DNA from: Candidatus Bathyarchaeota archaeon
GTDB taxonomy: Archaea > Thermoproteota > Bathyarchaeia > Bathyarchaeales > Bathyarchaeaceae
DNA length: 5,978 bases
Reading direction: 5' to 3'
Assembly (NCBI GenBank): GCA_023136395.1
Contig: JAGLRI010000083.1
Coordinates: forward strand, 1-5,978
Part shown: positions 1 through 5,969 of the stretch, piece by piece
How the letters are laid out: every line of letters begins with the position of its first letter
How positions within the stretch are numbered: the stretch's first letter is position 1
The notes under the pieces: model-generated
Seen by the model: the letters and a program-made list of their open reading frames with translations, nothing else
Told to the model about the DNA's origin: nothing
The model's database searches: none
Translations under genes and position numbers: made by a program

Positions 1-582
1 TTAGTCGGAGCATGCTTTGAACCGAGTGAAGGAACCTCTGCAATACTCATCTCCTCAATGGGTGGCATGGGCAAGACATTGACACTGCTTGAGTTATTGA
101 AAGAAATAAAAAGTAGTTATTTGTCCGATGATATGGTTATCGTTAACAAGGACGGAACCGTTTTTTCTTATCCAAAACCAATCCGTCTCCGTCGGATCAA
201 TATTTCACCACTCGCTCTTGAAACCTATGTACCTCCCGCACAAGTAATTGGTTCCACTCCCATTGCTCGCAGAAGCCAAATAGGTACTATATGTCTTTTA
301 GAACATGGAATCAAGAATGAAATTCAAAAATTAGATCGAGAGGAAGCATTGACTAAACTCTTAGCTATCACTAGAAAACTCTTACCCTATTATATGGAAC
401 GAACTTTACTAGCTTATTCTTACATGGATTCCTCCTTCAACCTGGATGATTTGAGGAGAACTGAAACTGAAATCATACGCCAATTTCTGAGTCATGCAAA
501 CATCTACACATTAAAGAGCAGTAGCAGCAACCCAAGTTCTTACGTAAAATTGTTAAAGGATTTACAACATGAGTACATGTGA
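1..582 (+). CDS. HPr kinase-like P-loop kinase, 5' end cut off by the window edge
   Basis: The reading frame is open from base 1 to the TGA at 580-582 (193 codons visible), so the internal ATG at 58 is not the real start: it lies inside the nucleotide-binding loop. Numbering from the first codon, a Walker A-like loop SMGGMGKT sits at about residues 19-26, preceded by a hydrophobic strand (AILIS). It is followed at residues 42-48 by SDDMVIV and then by a DG..FSYPKP segment. A P-loop followed by a DD-containing strand is the layout of the HPr kinase/phosphorylase C-terminal domain and of the HPr-kinase-like proteins of lasso-peptide and exopolysaccharide loci, which phosphorylate a protein or peptide substrate using ATP. 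Its first P-loop glycine is replaced by serine compared with bacterial HprK (GxxGxGKS). At least the N-terminal part is missing. It overlaps the next gene by 14 bases, implying co-translation. Family call is fairly firm; the substrate is unknown, and nothing here indicates a classical PTS role. Confidence 0.72.
   Translation, partial: LVGACFEPSEGTSAILISSMGGMGKTLTLLELLKEIKSSYLSDDMVIVNKDGTVFSYPKPIRLRRINISPLALETYVPPAQVIGSTPIARRSQIGTICLLEHGIKNEIQKLDREEALTKLLAITRKLLPYYMERTLLAYSYMDSSFNLDDLRRTETEIIRQFLSHANIYTLKSSSSNPSSYVKLLKDLQHEYM
556..560 (+). promoter_or_regulatory. Ribosome binding site for the nucleotidyltransferase-like gene
   Basis: AAGGA lies 8 bases upstream of the ATG at 569, inside the end of the kinase gene. 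It supports the 569 start and the 14-base gene overlap. Confidence 0.5.
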
Positions 583-1576
583 CAACGAAACCGCTTTTCT
601 GTTCCATCTAGTAAGTGATATCTATAGAAAACCTAGTATACTTATCCCTGCTCTCCAAGAGATAAATATCCCAAGACTTTTGCAAATATCCATGAGAAAC
701 AACTTGGGATATTATGTTTTCAAAACTCTTTTTAACAAATACGGAGAGCGATTGACAAAAAACACATTCACCTTGCTTGAGGATCTCATCAATCGAGGAG
801 ACAACAGGATTATGGATCAACGAGCCGCTCTCTTACAAATAAAAACCTGCTTACCCCAATGCTTAATTTATAAAACATTTAGAGCACACCATCGGATACC
901 TAACGATATAGACATCTTGGTTCGTAATCTCCGTCAAGCTGTCAACTCTTTAAAATCAACTGGCATGACATTACACGAATACTCAAGTCATGAGGCAGTA
1001 CTTATCACAGATAAAAAGATTCGAATACAATTACACAGTAAGGTCTCGTGGGCGAATTCATCTTTTCTTGATAACGAATTAATTAGAGAAAAAACCAGAA
1101 CTGTCTCTTTTGATGGAGTTGCAATTAGAATACCAAATATCGAAGCAGATTTTCTTATTCACTTGGCGCATATTAACTTTGAACCTTTACACTTTACCCT
1201 CTCTGATTTTCTATACCTTTGCAAAATCGCGCCTTTAATCAATTGGAATGTCGTGATTAATCAGGCAAGAAAGTATCACTGGGAGAGAACCTTCAATCAT
1301 TCGATGGTATTACTCGATGGGCTTCATCATAGTTTATACCTTGATATCTGTCCATTTGAAGGTCTAAGATTAGAACATCGAGCTGAAAGAAAGGGAAATA
1401 TTTCCCTACCAAAGTCTCTTCCAAAAAGACACATAATCAACGCTTTTATTGAGAAAAAACTGTTTCTTTACACCATACGAAGGATGATCAAAGTTAGCCG
1501 CATCTTATTCTCTGGAGATACATATACACCATTCTATCTCCCACCTGAACGCGTTTTATTGAGTACTCAACAATAA
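569..1576 (+). CDS. NTP_transf_5-type nucleotidyltransferase-fold protein
   Basis: This 335-residue soluble protein resembles the uncharacterised nucleotidyltransferase family NTP_transf_5 (PF14907). The key signature is NDIDILV at residues 112-118, whose D113 and D115 match the metal-binding DxD strand of the nucleotidyltransferase fold. The preceding strand LIYKTFR (K102) sits where family members usually have a KG motif. About 40 residues later comes the strand IRIQLHSK (about 152-158), where many members have an acidic residue before LH; here it is Gln154. The C-terminal half is largely helical, ending in a basic stretch (residues about 290-310). Family members are paired with HPr-kinase-like genes in lasso-peptide clusters, where they add groups onto a phosphorylated peptide, and they also occur in exopolysaccharide loci. 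The same pairing is seen here. The ATG is preceded by AAGGA. Activity is uncertain because two of the usual motifs are altered; donor and acceptor cannot be read from sequence. Confidence 0.68.
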   Translation: MSTCDNETAFLFHLVSDIYRKPSILIPALQEINIPRLLQISMRNNLGYYVFKTLFNKYGERLTKNTFTLLEDLINRGDNRIMDQRAALLQIKTCLPQCLIYKTFRAHHRIPNDIDILVRNLRQAVNSLKSTGMTLHEYSSHEAVLITDKKIRIQLHSKVSWANSSFLDNELIREKTRTVSFDGVAIRIPNIEADFLIHLAHINFEPLHFTLSDFLYLCKIAPLINWNVVINQARKYHWERTFNHSMVLLDGLHHSLYLDICPFEGLRLEHRAERKGNISLPKSLPKRHIINAFIEKKLFLYTIRRMIKVSRILFSGDTYTPFYLPPERVLLSTQQ

Positions 1577-1599
1577 ACTTTGATCATGATAGTGGAATC

Positions 1600-2514
1600 T
1601 TGTTCTCAAAAGATGAACATAATCCACCACTAGTCAGTGTCGTAATAACAACGCATAATCGACGAAAAAAGGTTCTTAAGACAATCAGATCAGTGCTAGA
1701 TTCTGGGAATCCTGAGAATATTCTCGAAATAATTGTTATTGATGACGCATCAACCGATGGGACAATTCAGAGTGTTAAAAACGCTTTTCCAAAAAATAAC
1801 TTAAAAATTCTGAGATGTGAGCAGGAGCAACTGGTTTCGGAATGCAGAAACATGGGACTAAAGGAAGCTAAGGGTGACTACGTTTTTTTCTTAGACGATG
1901 ATGTCATTGTGTCTCGTGAAGCGTTATCTAAGTTGCTTACTTTTCTTTTACAGAATAAGAATGTAGCTTGTGTTATACCTATGATTCTGTATTACCATAA
2001 ACCTAATGTTATTTGGTGTGCTGGTGTTAAACATAATTTTTGGACTACGTTGGGGAAGTTAGTTGGAAAGAATGAGTTAGATACTGAACAATTTAACCAG
2101 CCTATCAGTAGTGATTCTGTAATCACCGCCTTCATGGTTTGCAAAACAATTGCCGCAAAGGTTGGGTTTGACTCAAAAACTTTTCCTATAGGCTGGGAAG
2201 ATATGGATTTTGCCACTAAAATAAGACAAGGTGGACACGACGTATTAGTTTTGCCTTGGGTTAAGGTGTGGCATGATTATCCTGGTGCTCACTTTCTACG
2301 GAATAAATTAAGACTTTATTTTGAGGTACGAAACAGGATACTCTTTCACAAAAGATGGAGTACCAATCCTATTCAATATTTAGTTTCTGTTGTGTTTTCT
2401 GTAACAGTTGGATTAAGTTACATAATATTAAGCATACGTTTCACCCGAGACTTTGTTGGGAACTTCAGGACGGTGCTCAAGGCTTTGGGGGATGGATTAT
2501 TTTCTAAGCCTTAA
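1600..2514 (+). CDS. Family 2 glycosyltransferase with C-terminal membrane segment
   Basis: A 304-residue GT-A fold glycosyltransferase of family 2, expected to transfer a sugar from a nucleotide-sugar donor to a lipid-linked or surface acceptor at the inner face of the membrane. The N-terminal strand PLVSVVITTHNR (10-21) is the typical family opening, IDDAST (47-52) is the nucleotide-binding loop, and LDDD (98-101) is the DxD metal site. WEDMD (199-203) is the ED-type acceptor/catalytic motif. After a basic segment (KLRLYFEVRNR, 236-246), a hydrophobic stretch at about 258-279 is probably a membrane helix or re-entrant anchor. The frame has no ATG before the conserved core: an in-frame stop lies at 1546-1548, so the start is the TTG at 1600 or an even rarer codon upstream. 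No strong Shine-Dalgarno is present (only AGTGGA close by). It follows the previous gene by 23 bases and probably shares its transcript. Resembles rhamnosyl- and glucosyltransferases of surface-glycan clusters; sugar specificity is not predictable. Confidence 0.87.
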   Translation: MFSKDEHNPPLVSVVITTHNRRKKVLKTIRSVLDSGNPENILEIIVIDDASTDGTIQSVKNAFPKNNLKILRCEQEQLVSECRNMGLKEAKGDYVFFLDDDVIVSREALSKLLTFLLQNKNVACVIPMILYYHKPNVIWCAGVKHNFWTTLGKLVGKNELDTEQFNQPISSDSVITAFMVCKTIAAKVGFDSKTFPIGWEDMDFATKIRQGGHDVLVLPWVKVWHDYPGAHFLRNKLRLYFEVRNRILFHKRWSTNPIQYLVSVVFSVTVGLSYIILSIRFTRDFVGNFRTVLKALGDGLFSKP

Positions 2515-2617
2515 CTACGTTGAGATTCACCGATAAACAAAGAAAAATGTATCCCCTAATAGAGGTTATTAAAAGCGTGCATGCGAAAATTTAGATTAAA
2601 ATATCTCGCACTATAAT
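2515..2617. other. Convergent intergenic gap, no gene seen
   Basis: This AT-rich stretch of 103 bases separates the plus-strand glycosyltransferase from the minus-strand decarboxylase-like gene, whose 3' ends face each other. It has a short inverted repeat (TAATA/TATTA around 2557-2571) and several A- and T-runs suited to archaeal transcription termination. No credible small coding region or RNA gene is visible. Confidence 0.6.
2535..2547 (-). terminator. Possible T-rich terminator of the minus-strand galU/decarboxylase transcript
   Basis: Read on the minus strand this is TTTTTCTTTGTTT, about 70 bases past the stop of the decarboxylase-like gene, with further TTTT runs before it. Archaeal RNA polymerase commonly terminates at T-rich tracts without a strong hairpin. 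The assignment rests only on composition and position. Confidence 0.35.
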
Positions 2618-3637
2618 TTATTCAATTTGAGCTTTCTTTCTTTTAAACCACTTAATCGTTTTTGTAAGTCCTTCTTCTAAGTTAATTTTTGGTTTCCATC
2701 CTAATATCTTTTCTGCTTTACCAACGTCTGGCCATCTTCTCCTAGGATCATCTTCTGGTAAGGGATGAAATGTTATATGTGAGATGCTTTCGGTTAGCTG
2801 TTTAATTTTTTGAGCTAACTCTAAAATCGTTATCTCCTCTTTATTGCCAACATTCACAACTTCACCATTTGTTTCTTCGTTAATCAAGAGCACTAACAGT
2901 CCTATGCAGGTATCAGTAACGTAGCAGAAGGATCTTGTTTGCAGTCCATCACCGTACACTGTTACCGGTTGATTAGTCAAGGCTTGAGTGATGAAGCGTG
3001 AAACAGCTCTACCATAACCTCCTTCCGCCCTCAAACGTGGACCATAGGAATTAAAAATTCTTGCAATCTTCATGTTCAATTCATGTTTTCTATGATAAGC
3101 TGTGAATAAGGCTTCGGAGAACCGTTTCCCCTCATAATAACACGATCTAGGTCCTATGGGATTGACCCTGCCTAAATAGCTCTCTGGAGTCGGAAAAACC
3201 TCGGCGTCTCCATAAACCTCAGATGTTGACGCAAACAATATAGTGGAGTCATGTTTCCTAGCCAACTCGAGCATGTTGTGGCTCCCGAGAGAATTTACCT
3301 TCAACGTCTCAATCGGGTGTTGCTGATACTCTTCTGGTGAAGCACGACTGGCGAAATGAAGTATGAGGTCATATTTTTTGTCGTGTTTAAAAGTACAGAC
3401 GTCTTCGTTCAAGAATTTAAATTTCGAATTTTCTAACAAATGATCTATATTCGCTAGTTTTCCAGTTGAGAGGTTGTCTAGACAATCAACTTCGGCATCA
3501 AGAGTTACGAGTATGTCGCAAAGCCAGCTGCCTAAAAAACCCGCGCCACCCGTGACTAAAACTTTTTTATCCTCAAAATCTTTCCTCTTTAAATCAACCT
3601 TTCCTCTCTTAACATCCTCAAGAATTATCTGATCCAT
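2618..3637 (-). CDS. UDP-glucuronate decarboxylase (UDP-xylose synthase)-like extended SDR
   Basis: A 339-residue NAD-dependent extended short-chain dehydrogenase/reductase. After a charged N-terminal extension of about 23 residues comes the Rossmann motif TGGAGFLG (29-36) and an acidic strand end (LDNLSTG, 53-59) typical of NAD binding. The UDP-glucuronate decarboxylase pattern is strong: HFASRASP (94-101), TSEVYGD (138-144) with E140, NPIGPRSCY (159-167), and the catalytic pair Y167 and K171. R235 in QTRSF matches the substrate-carboxylate arginine of that family. Such enzymes oxidise C4 of UDP-glucuronate, decarboxylate, and reduce to UDP-xylose. Tyr168 replaces the Asp usual in the CYDEGK signature. 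The ATG at 3637 overlaps the galU stop (TGATG); a TTG one codon upstream (3640) is an alternative start. Placement next to galU and a UDP-glucose dehydrogenase strongly supports a role on UDP-glucuronate. A UDP-glucuronate 4-epimerase or dTDP-glucose 4,6-dehydratase-like activity is the main alternative. Confidence 0.82.
   Translation of the reverse strand: MDQIILEDVKRGKVDLKRKDFEDKKVLVTGGAGFLGSWLCDILVTLDAEVDCLDNLSTGKLANIDHLLENSKFKFLNEDVCTFKHDKKYDLILHFASRASPEEYQQHPIETLKVNSLGSHNMLELARKHDSTILFASTSEVYGDAEVFPTPESYLGRVNPIGPRSCYYEGKRFSEALFTAYHRKHELNMKIARIFNSYGPRLRAEGGYGRAVSRFITQALTNQPVTVYGDGLQTRSFCYVTDTCIGLLVLLINEETNGEVVNVGNKEEITILELAQKIKQLTESISHITFHPLPEDDPRRRWPDVGKAEKILGWKPKINLEEGLTKTIKWFKRKKAQIE
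2633..2644 (+). terminator. Possible T-rich terminator of the plus-strand transcript
   Basis: TTTCTTTCTTTT on the plus strand is the best T-rich tract downstream of the glycosyltransferase. It lies inside the 3' end of the opposing gene and is also explained by that protein's lysine/arginine codons, so it may be incidental. Confidence 0.2.
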
Positions 3638-4506
3638 CAACTTTTAGTTCTCCTACAAAAGTGTTGATAAGACAAGGACAGGGCTTTCCAATATGTTTCT
3701 GGATTTCCGATGTCCAACCAAACCTCGCTAGGATTGAGCTGAACAGCACAAACATTTGATCCCCACTCAACAAGCCTTTGAATGGCATCCGTAAGCTGTA
3801 TCTCCCCCCCTACACCGGGGGTAGTCTTCTCTAAAGCCTGGAAAATTACGGGATTAAAAGCGTAGATGGGCATGATCGCAAGATTTGTGGGGGGTTTCTC
3901 TGGTTTTTCAACGGCTGCTAAAACCTTGTAGACGCCCTTCCCTATCTTCTCGGCTTCAATAACACCGTACTGCCTTGGATCTTTCATCTCCTGCACAAGG
4001 AATGCGGCGTCTGCGTTAACTCGGCTATAGGCATCCATCAACAATTTAAGGTAGGCAACATTTTCCGAAATAATGTAGGTGTCGCCTGCATGAACCAGAC
4101 ACAGTTCATTTTGAACGAAGGGCTGAGCCATCAACACGGCGTCTCCAAAACCTTTAGGTTCAGGTTGATTTACCCATATGACGCTGGAAGTCTTCAGCTT
4201 CAAGTAAAAATTCTCCAAATCCGAGGCTTGATCAGACTTCCCTCGATCCCTAAGCATAACTCCACAATTTAGATCCGGTGTAAAGTGATCTTCAATAGTC
4301 CGTTTACCCCTACCCACCACAAAACAAAACTCTCGAAAACCCGCTTCATATAACTGCTCAAAAACCAGCTGCAATAGGGGTGTCACTCCCGCATCCCCAT
4401 TGGTCAACCTAGCAAAAATCGGAAGCATCTCCTTAGGCTGCTCCTTAGTAGCTGGAAACAAGCGAGTCCCCAAACCAGCAGCAGGTACCACAACCTTCTT
4501 AATCAT
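3637..4506 (-). CDS. galU: UTP--glucose-1-phosphate uridylyltransferase (GalU-type)
   Basis: A 289-residue cytosolic nucleotidyltransferase that joins UTP and glucose-1-phosphate to make UDP-glucose and pyrophosphate. The signature GLGTRLFPATK (11-21) binds the nucleotide triphosphate, and PKEMLPI (24-30) is the characteristic GalU continuation. GRGKR (65-69), PEPKGFGDAV (115-124), GDT (141-143, metal-binding Asp142), VEKP (199-202), GGEIQLTD (233-240) and WLDIGNP (263-269) follow in family order. Length agrees with bacterial GalU (about 290). Bacterial enzymes usually read GHAV and GDD where this one has GDAV and GDT; the overall style is like archaeal homologues. I place the start at the ATG at 4506 because GGAG precedes it by 5 bases and the protein then begins MIKKVVVPAAG, as GalU normally does. 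In-frame GTG (4527) and ATG (4521) upstream would add only a non-conserved tail. Its stop overlaps the next gene's start. A thymidylyltransferase role (RmlA-like) is less likely. Confidence 0.9.
   Translation of the reverse strand: MIKKVVVPAAGLGTRLFPATKEQPKEMLPIFARLTNGDAGVTPLLQLVFEQLYEAGFREFCFVVGRGKRTIEDHFTPDLNCGVMLRDRGKSDQASDLENFYLKLKTSSVIWVNQPEPKGFGDAVLMAQPFVQNELCLVHAGDTYIISENVAYLKLLMDAYSRVNADAAFLVQEMKDPRQYGVIEAEKIGKGVYKVLAAVEKPEKPPTNLAIMPIYAFNPVIFQALEKTTPGVGGEIQLTDAIQRLVEWGSNVCAVQLNPSEVWLDIGNPETYWKALSLSYQHFCRRTKS
3650..3654 (-). promoter_or_regulatory. Ribosome binding site for the decarboxylase-like gene
   Basis: AGGAG on the minus strand, within the last codons of galU. It is 9 bases from the TTG at 3640 and 12 from the ATG at 3637, so spacing slightly favours TTG while codon choice favours ATG. 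Either way the gene is read as a coupled pair with galU. Confidence 0.55.
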
Positions 4507-4511
4507 CGAAT

Positions 4512-4515
4512 CTCC
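4512..4515 (-). promoter_or_regulatory. Ribosome binding site that decides the galU start
   Basis: GGAG on the minus strand sits 5 bases before the ATG at 4506. It would be inside the coding region if the upstream GTG (4527) or ATG (4521) were used, which argues for the shorter protein. Confidence 0.65.
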
Positions 4516-4544
4516 GCTCATTCTCACAGTCTTGTCTCGGAAAC

Positions 4545-4556
4545 AATTTATAATTA
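4545..4556. promoter_or_regulatory. Divergent TATA-like promoter element shared by galU and ugd
   Basis: AATTTATAATTA contains the self-complementary core TTATAA (4548-4553), so a TATA-like box can be read on both strands. An archaeal box A usually lies about 25 bases before the transcription start, which would put starts near 4576 (plus) and near 4525 (minus). Each is about 20 bases before a start codon preceded by a Shine-Dalgarno: GTG 4596 and ATG 4506. The plus-strand side has a purine-rich stretch (GGAAACAA, 4539-4546) compatible with a BRE. Start sites are predicted, not observed. Confidence 0.5.
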
Positions 4557-4562
4557 ATGGTC

Positions 4563-4572
4563 AAAATATATT
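4563..4572 (+). promoter_or_regulatory. Alternative TATA-like box for ugd
   Basis: AAAATATATT is a second candidate box A on the plus strand. Initiation about 25 bases downstream would fall at about 4593, practically on the GTG at 4596, giving a near-leaderless transcript. The main promoter at 4545-4556 fits better with the Shine-Dalgarno at 4583-4588. Confidence 0.25.
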
Positions 4573-4582
4573 CAGAGAACAA

Positions 4583-4588
4583 GAGAGG
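4583..4588 (+). promoter_or_regulatory. Ribosome binding site that decides the ugd start
   Basis: GAGAGG lies 7 bases before the GTG at 4596. This favours GTG over the upstream in-frame ATG at 4557, which directly abuts the TATA-like box and has no Shine-Dalgarno. Confidence 0.6.
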
Positions 4589-4595
4589 ATTAAAT

Positions 4596-5939
4596 GTGAC
4601 GCCCCCATCTATCTCAATTGTTGGAACTGGATATGTAGGTTTATGTACCGCAGTTGTTTTCGCTAGTAAAGGCTACAAAGTGATAACATCAGAACAAGAT
4701 CATGAAAAGGCGGCCTCAATCAATGAAGGCATCCCCCCCTTCTTTGAACCGGGCTTAGAAGATTTGCTGCAAAGAGTTCTAAAAGAGAATAATTTAAGGT
4801 GTGTCCTAACTAGCGAGGAAGCCATCCTAAATACGGATGTTACCTTCATCACTGTAGGCACACCCAATAAACCGGATGGAAGTATTGACCTACAATACAT
4901 AGAACGTTCTGCTCAAGAAATAGGCGAAGCCTTAAAGAAAAAAGAAACATATCATTTACTCGCGGTGAAGAGCACTGTTGTACCCGGCACTACAGAGAAC
5001 ATAGTTAAAGCAACCATTGAAAAATACTCGGGTAAGCGTTGTGGTATTAACTTTGGATTATGCGTGAACCCCGAATTTCTACGTGAGGGAAATGCTCTCC
5101 ACGACACTCTACACCCTGACCGCATAATCATCGGTGAACATGATAAAAAATCCGGTGATTTTTTTGAGGCTATATACAATTCCTTCTATAGAGCAGAGAT
5201 GCCTTCCATCATTAGAACAACCCTTCCAGCAGCTGAGCTGATCAAATATGCTAACAACATCTTCCTCGCCACCAAAATAAGCTTCATCAATCAAGTCGCT
5301 AACATATGTGAAAAAATCCCTGGGGCAGACGTAACGGTCATAGCTAAAGCCATAGGCTTGGATAAGCGAATCGGACCCCTGTTTTTGAATGCCGGGTTAG
5401 GATATGGAGGAAGCTGTTTACCAAAGGACGTTAAAGCCATTATAAACTTCTCTAAAAGCTTAGGTTATAATCCCATAATCTTTAATGCCGTCGAAGAGGT
5501 GAACAAAGCTCAACCAATAATAACAATCGAATTATGCAAAACCATTCTAAAAAATTTACCAGGCAAACAAATAGCCATTCTAGGCTTAGCCTTCAAACCT
5601 AATACCGACGACATGCGCGAAGCTATCTCCATAAGAATTATTAATAACCTTTTAAACGAAGGCGCAAAAATTGTGGCCTATGACCCAGCGGCTATGGATA
5701 ACGCTAGGGAAGTCTTTGGTAACGACATCCAATACGCAAATTCCGCCATCCAATGTCTTAAAAACGCTGACTGCTGCATCCTCACTACCGAATGGGAAGA
5801 ATTTAAAAAACTCACGCCAGAAGACTTTATCCAACACATGAAAAATCCTACAATAATCGATGGAAGAAGAATCTACGATCCAAAACAATTCAGCCAAAAA
5901 CTAAAGTTTAAAGCCATAGGCCTTGGGACACTAACCTGA
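4596..5939 (+). CDS. ugd: UDP-glucose 6-dehydrogenase
   Basis: A 447-residue NAD-dependent enzyme expected to oxidise UDP-glucose in two steps to UDP-glucuronate in the cytosol. From the GTG start, the NAD Rossmann motif GTGYVGL is at 10-16, followed by the family segments VGTP, STVVPGT and NPEFLREG (the last near 156-163). The central helix has K217 and N221 (KYANN), and GYGGSCLPKD carries the catalytic Cys274 and Asp278, matching the Lys/Asn and Cys/Asp pairs of characterised UDP-glucose dehydrogenases. LGLAFKPNTDD marks the C-terminal UDP-binding domain. Length fits the family (about 430-450). Start choice: an in-frame ATG at 4557 would add 13 non-conserved residues but touches the TATA-like box and lacks a Shine-Dalgarno, whereas GTG has GAGAGG 7 bases upstream. 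It is divergent from galU, the gene that makes its substrate. UDP-N-acetylmannosamine dehydrogenase is a related alternative, but the FLREG motif and neighbours favour UDP-glucose. Confidence 0.9.
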   Translation: MTPPSISIVGTGYVGLCTAVVFASKGYKVITSEQDHEKAASINEGIPPFFEPGLEDLLQRVLKENNLRCVLTSEEAILNTDVTFITVGTPNKPDGSIDLQYIERSAQEIGEALKKKETYHLLAVKSTVVPGTTENIVKATIEKYSGKRCGINFGLCVNPEFLREGNALHDTLHPDRIIIGEHDKKSGDFFEAIYNSFYRAEMPSIIRTTLPAAELIKYANNIFLATKISFINQVANICEKIPGADVTVIAKAIGLDKRIGPLFLNAGLGYGGSCLPKDVKAIINFSKSLGYNPIIFNAVEEVNKAQPIITIELCKTILKNLPGKQIAILGLAFKPNTDDMREAISIRIINNLLNEGAKIVAYDPAAMDNAREVFGNDIQYANSAIQCLKNADCCILTTEWEEFKKLTPEDFIQHMKNPTIIDGRRIYDPKQFSQKLKFKAIGLGTLT

Positions 5940-5969
5940 GCGTTACAAATGACACAAAAAAACTAACGC
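5940..5969. repeat. Short inverted repeat right after ugd
   Basis: GCGTTA (5940-5945) and TAACGC (5964-5969) are perfect 6-base complements separated by 18 mostly A-rich bases, starting at the base after the ugd stop. It could form a small stem-loop at the 3' end of the transcript or be a protein-binding site; at this length chance is also possible. No T-run follows within the window. Confidence 0.3.

Noticed and set aside
58..582. Complete small kinase starting at ATG 58
   Set aside because: The frame is open back to base 1 and the ATG is inside the P-loop, after its supporting strand. The gene is a fragment cut by the window edge.
608..820. Minus-strand ORF opposite the nucleotidyltransferase-like gene
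   Set aside because: Contained in a gene with a recognised DxD motif and a good ribosome site; no protein features of its own.
1992..2216. Minus-strand ORF opposite the glycosyltransferase
   Set aside because: It lies over conserved glycosyltransferase sequence including the WEDMD region and has no independent support.
2571..2589. AAAAGCG...GCGAAAA around GCATGC in the convergent gap, considered as a hairpin terminator or operator
   Set aside because: The symmetry is mostly mirror-like rather than inverted; only GCATGC is self-complementary, too short to call a site.
2515..2617. Small precursor peptide gene for the kinase/nucleotidyltransferase cassette
   Set aside because: The gap is only 103 AT-rich bases between converging genes, and no plausible start, ribosome site or peptide was seen.
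4090..4272. Plus-strand ORF opposite galU
   Set aside because: Antisense to conserved galU motifs; no ribosome site or recognisable content.
4400..4666. Plus-strand ORF spanning the galU 5' end and the ugd start
   Set aside because: It is antisense to galU, crosses the divergent promoter and runs out of frame into ugd; no recognisable protein features.
4952..5179. Minus-strand ORFs opposite ugd (also 4700-4900, 5109-5294 and 5652-5897)
   Set aside because: They lie wholly within the well-supported ugd gene, have no family motifs, and look like reverse-strand shadows.
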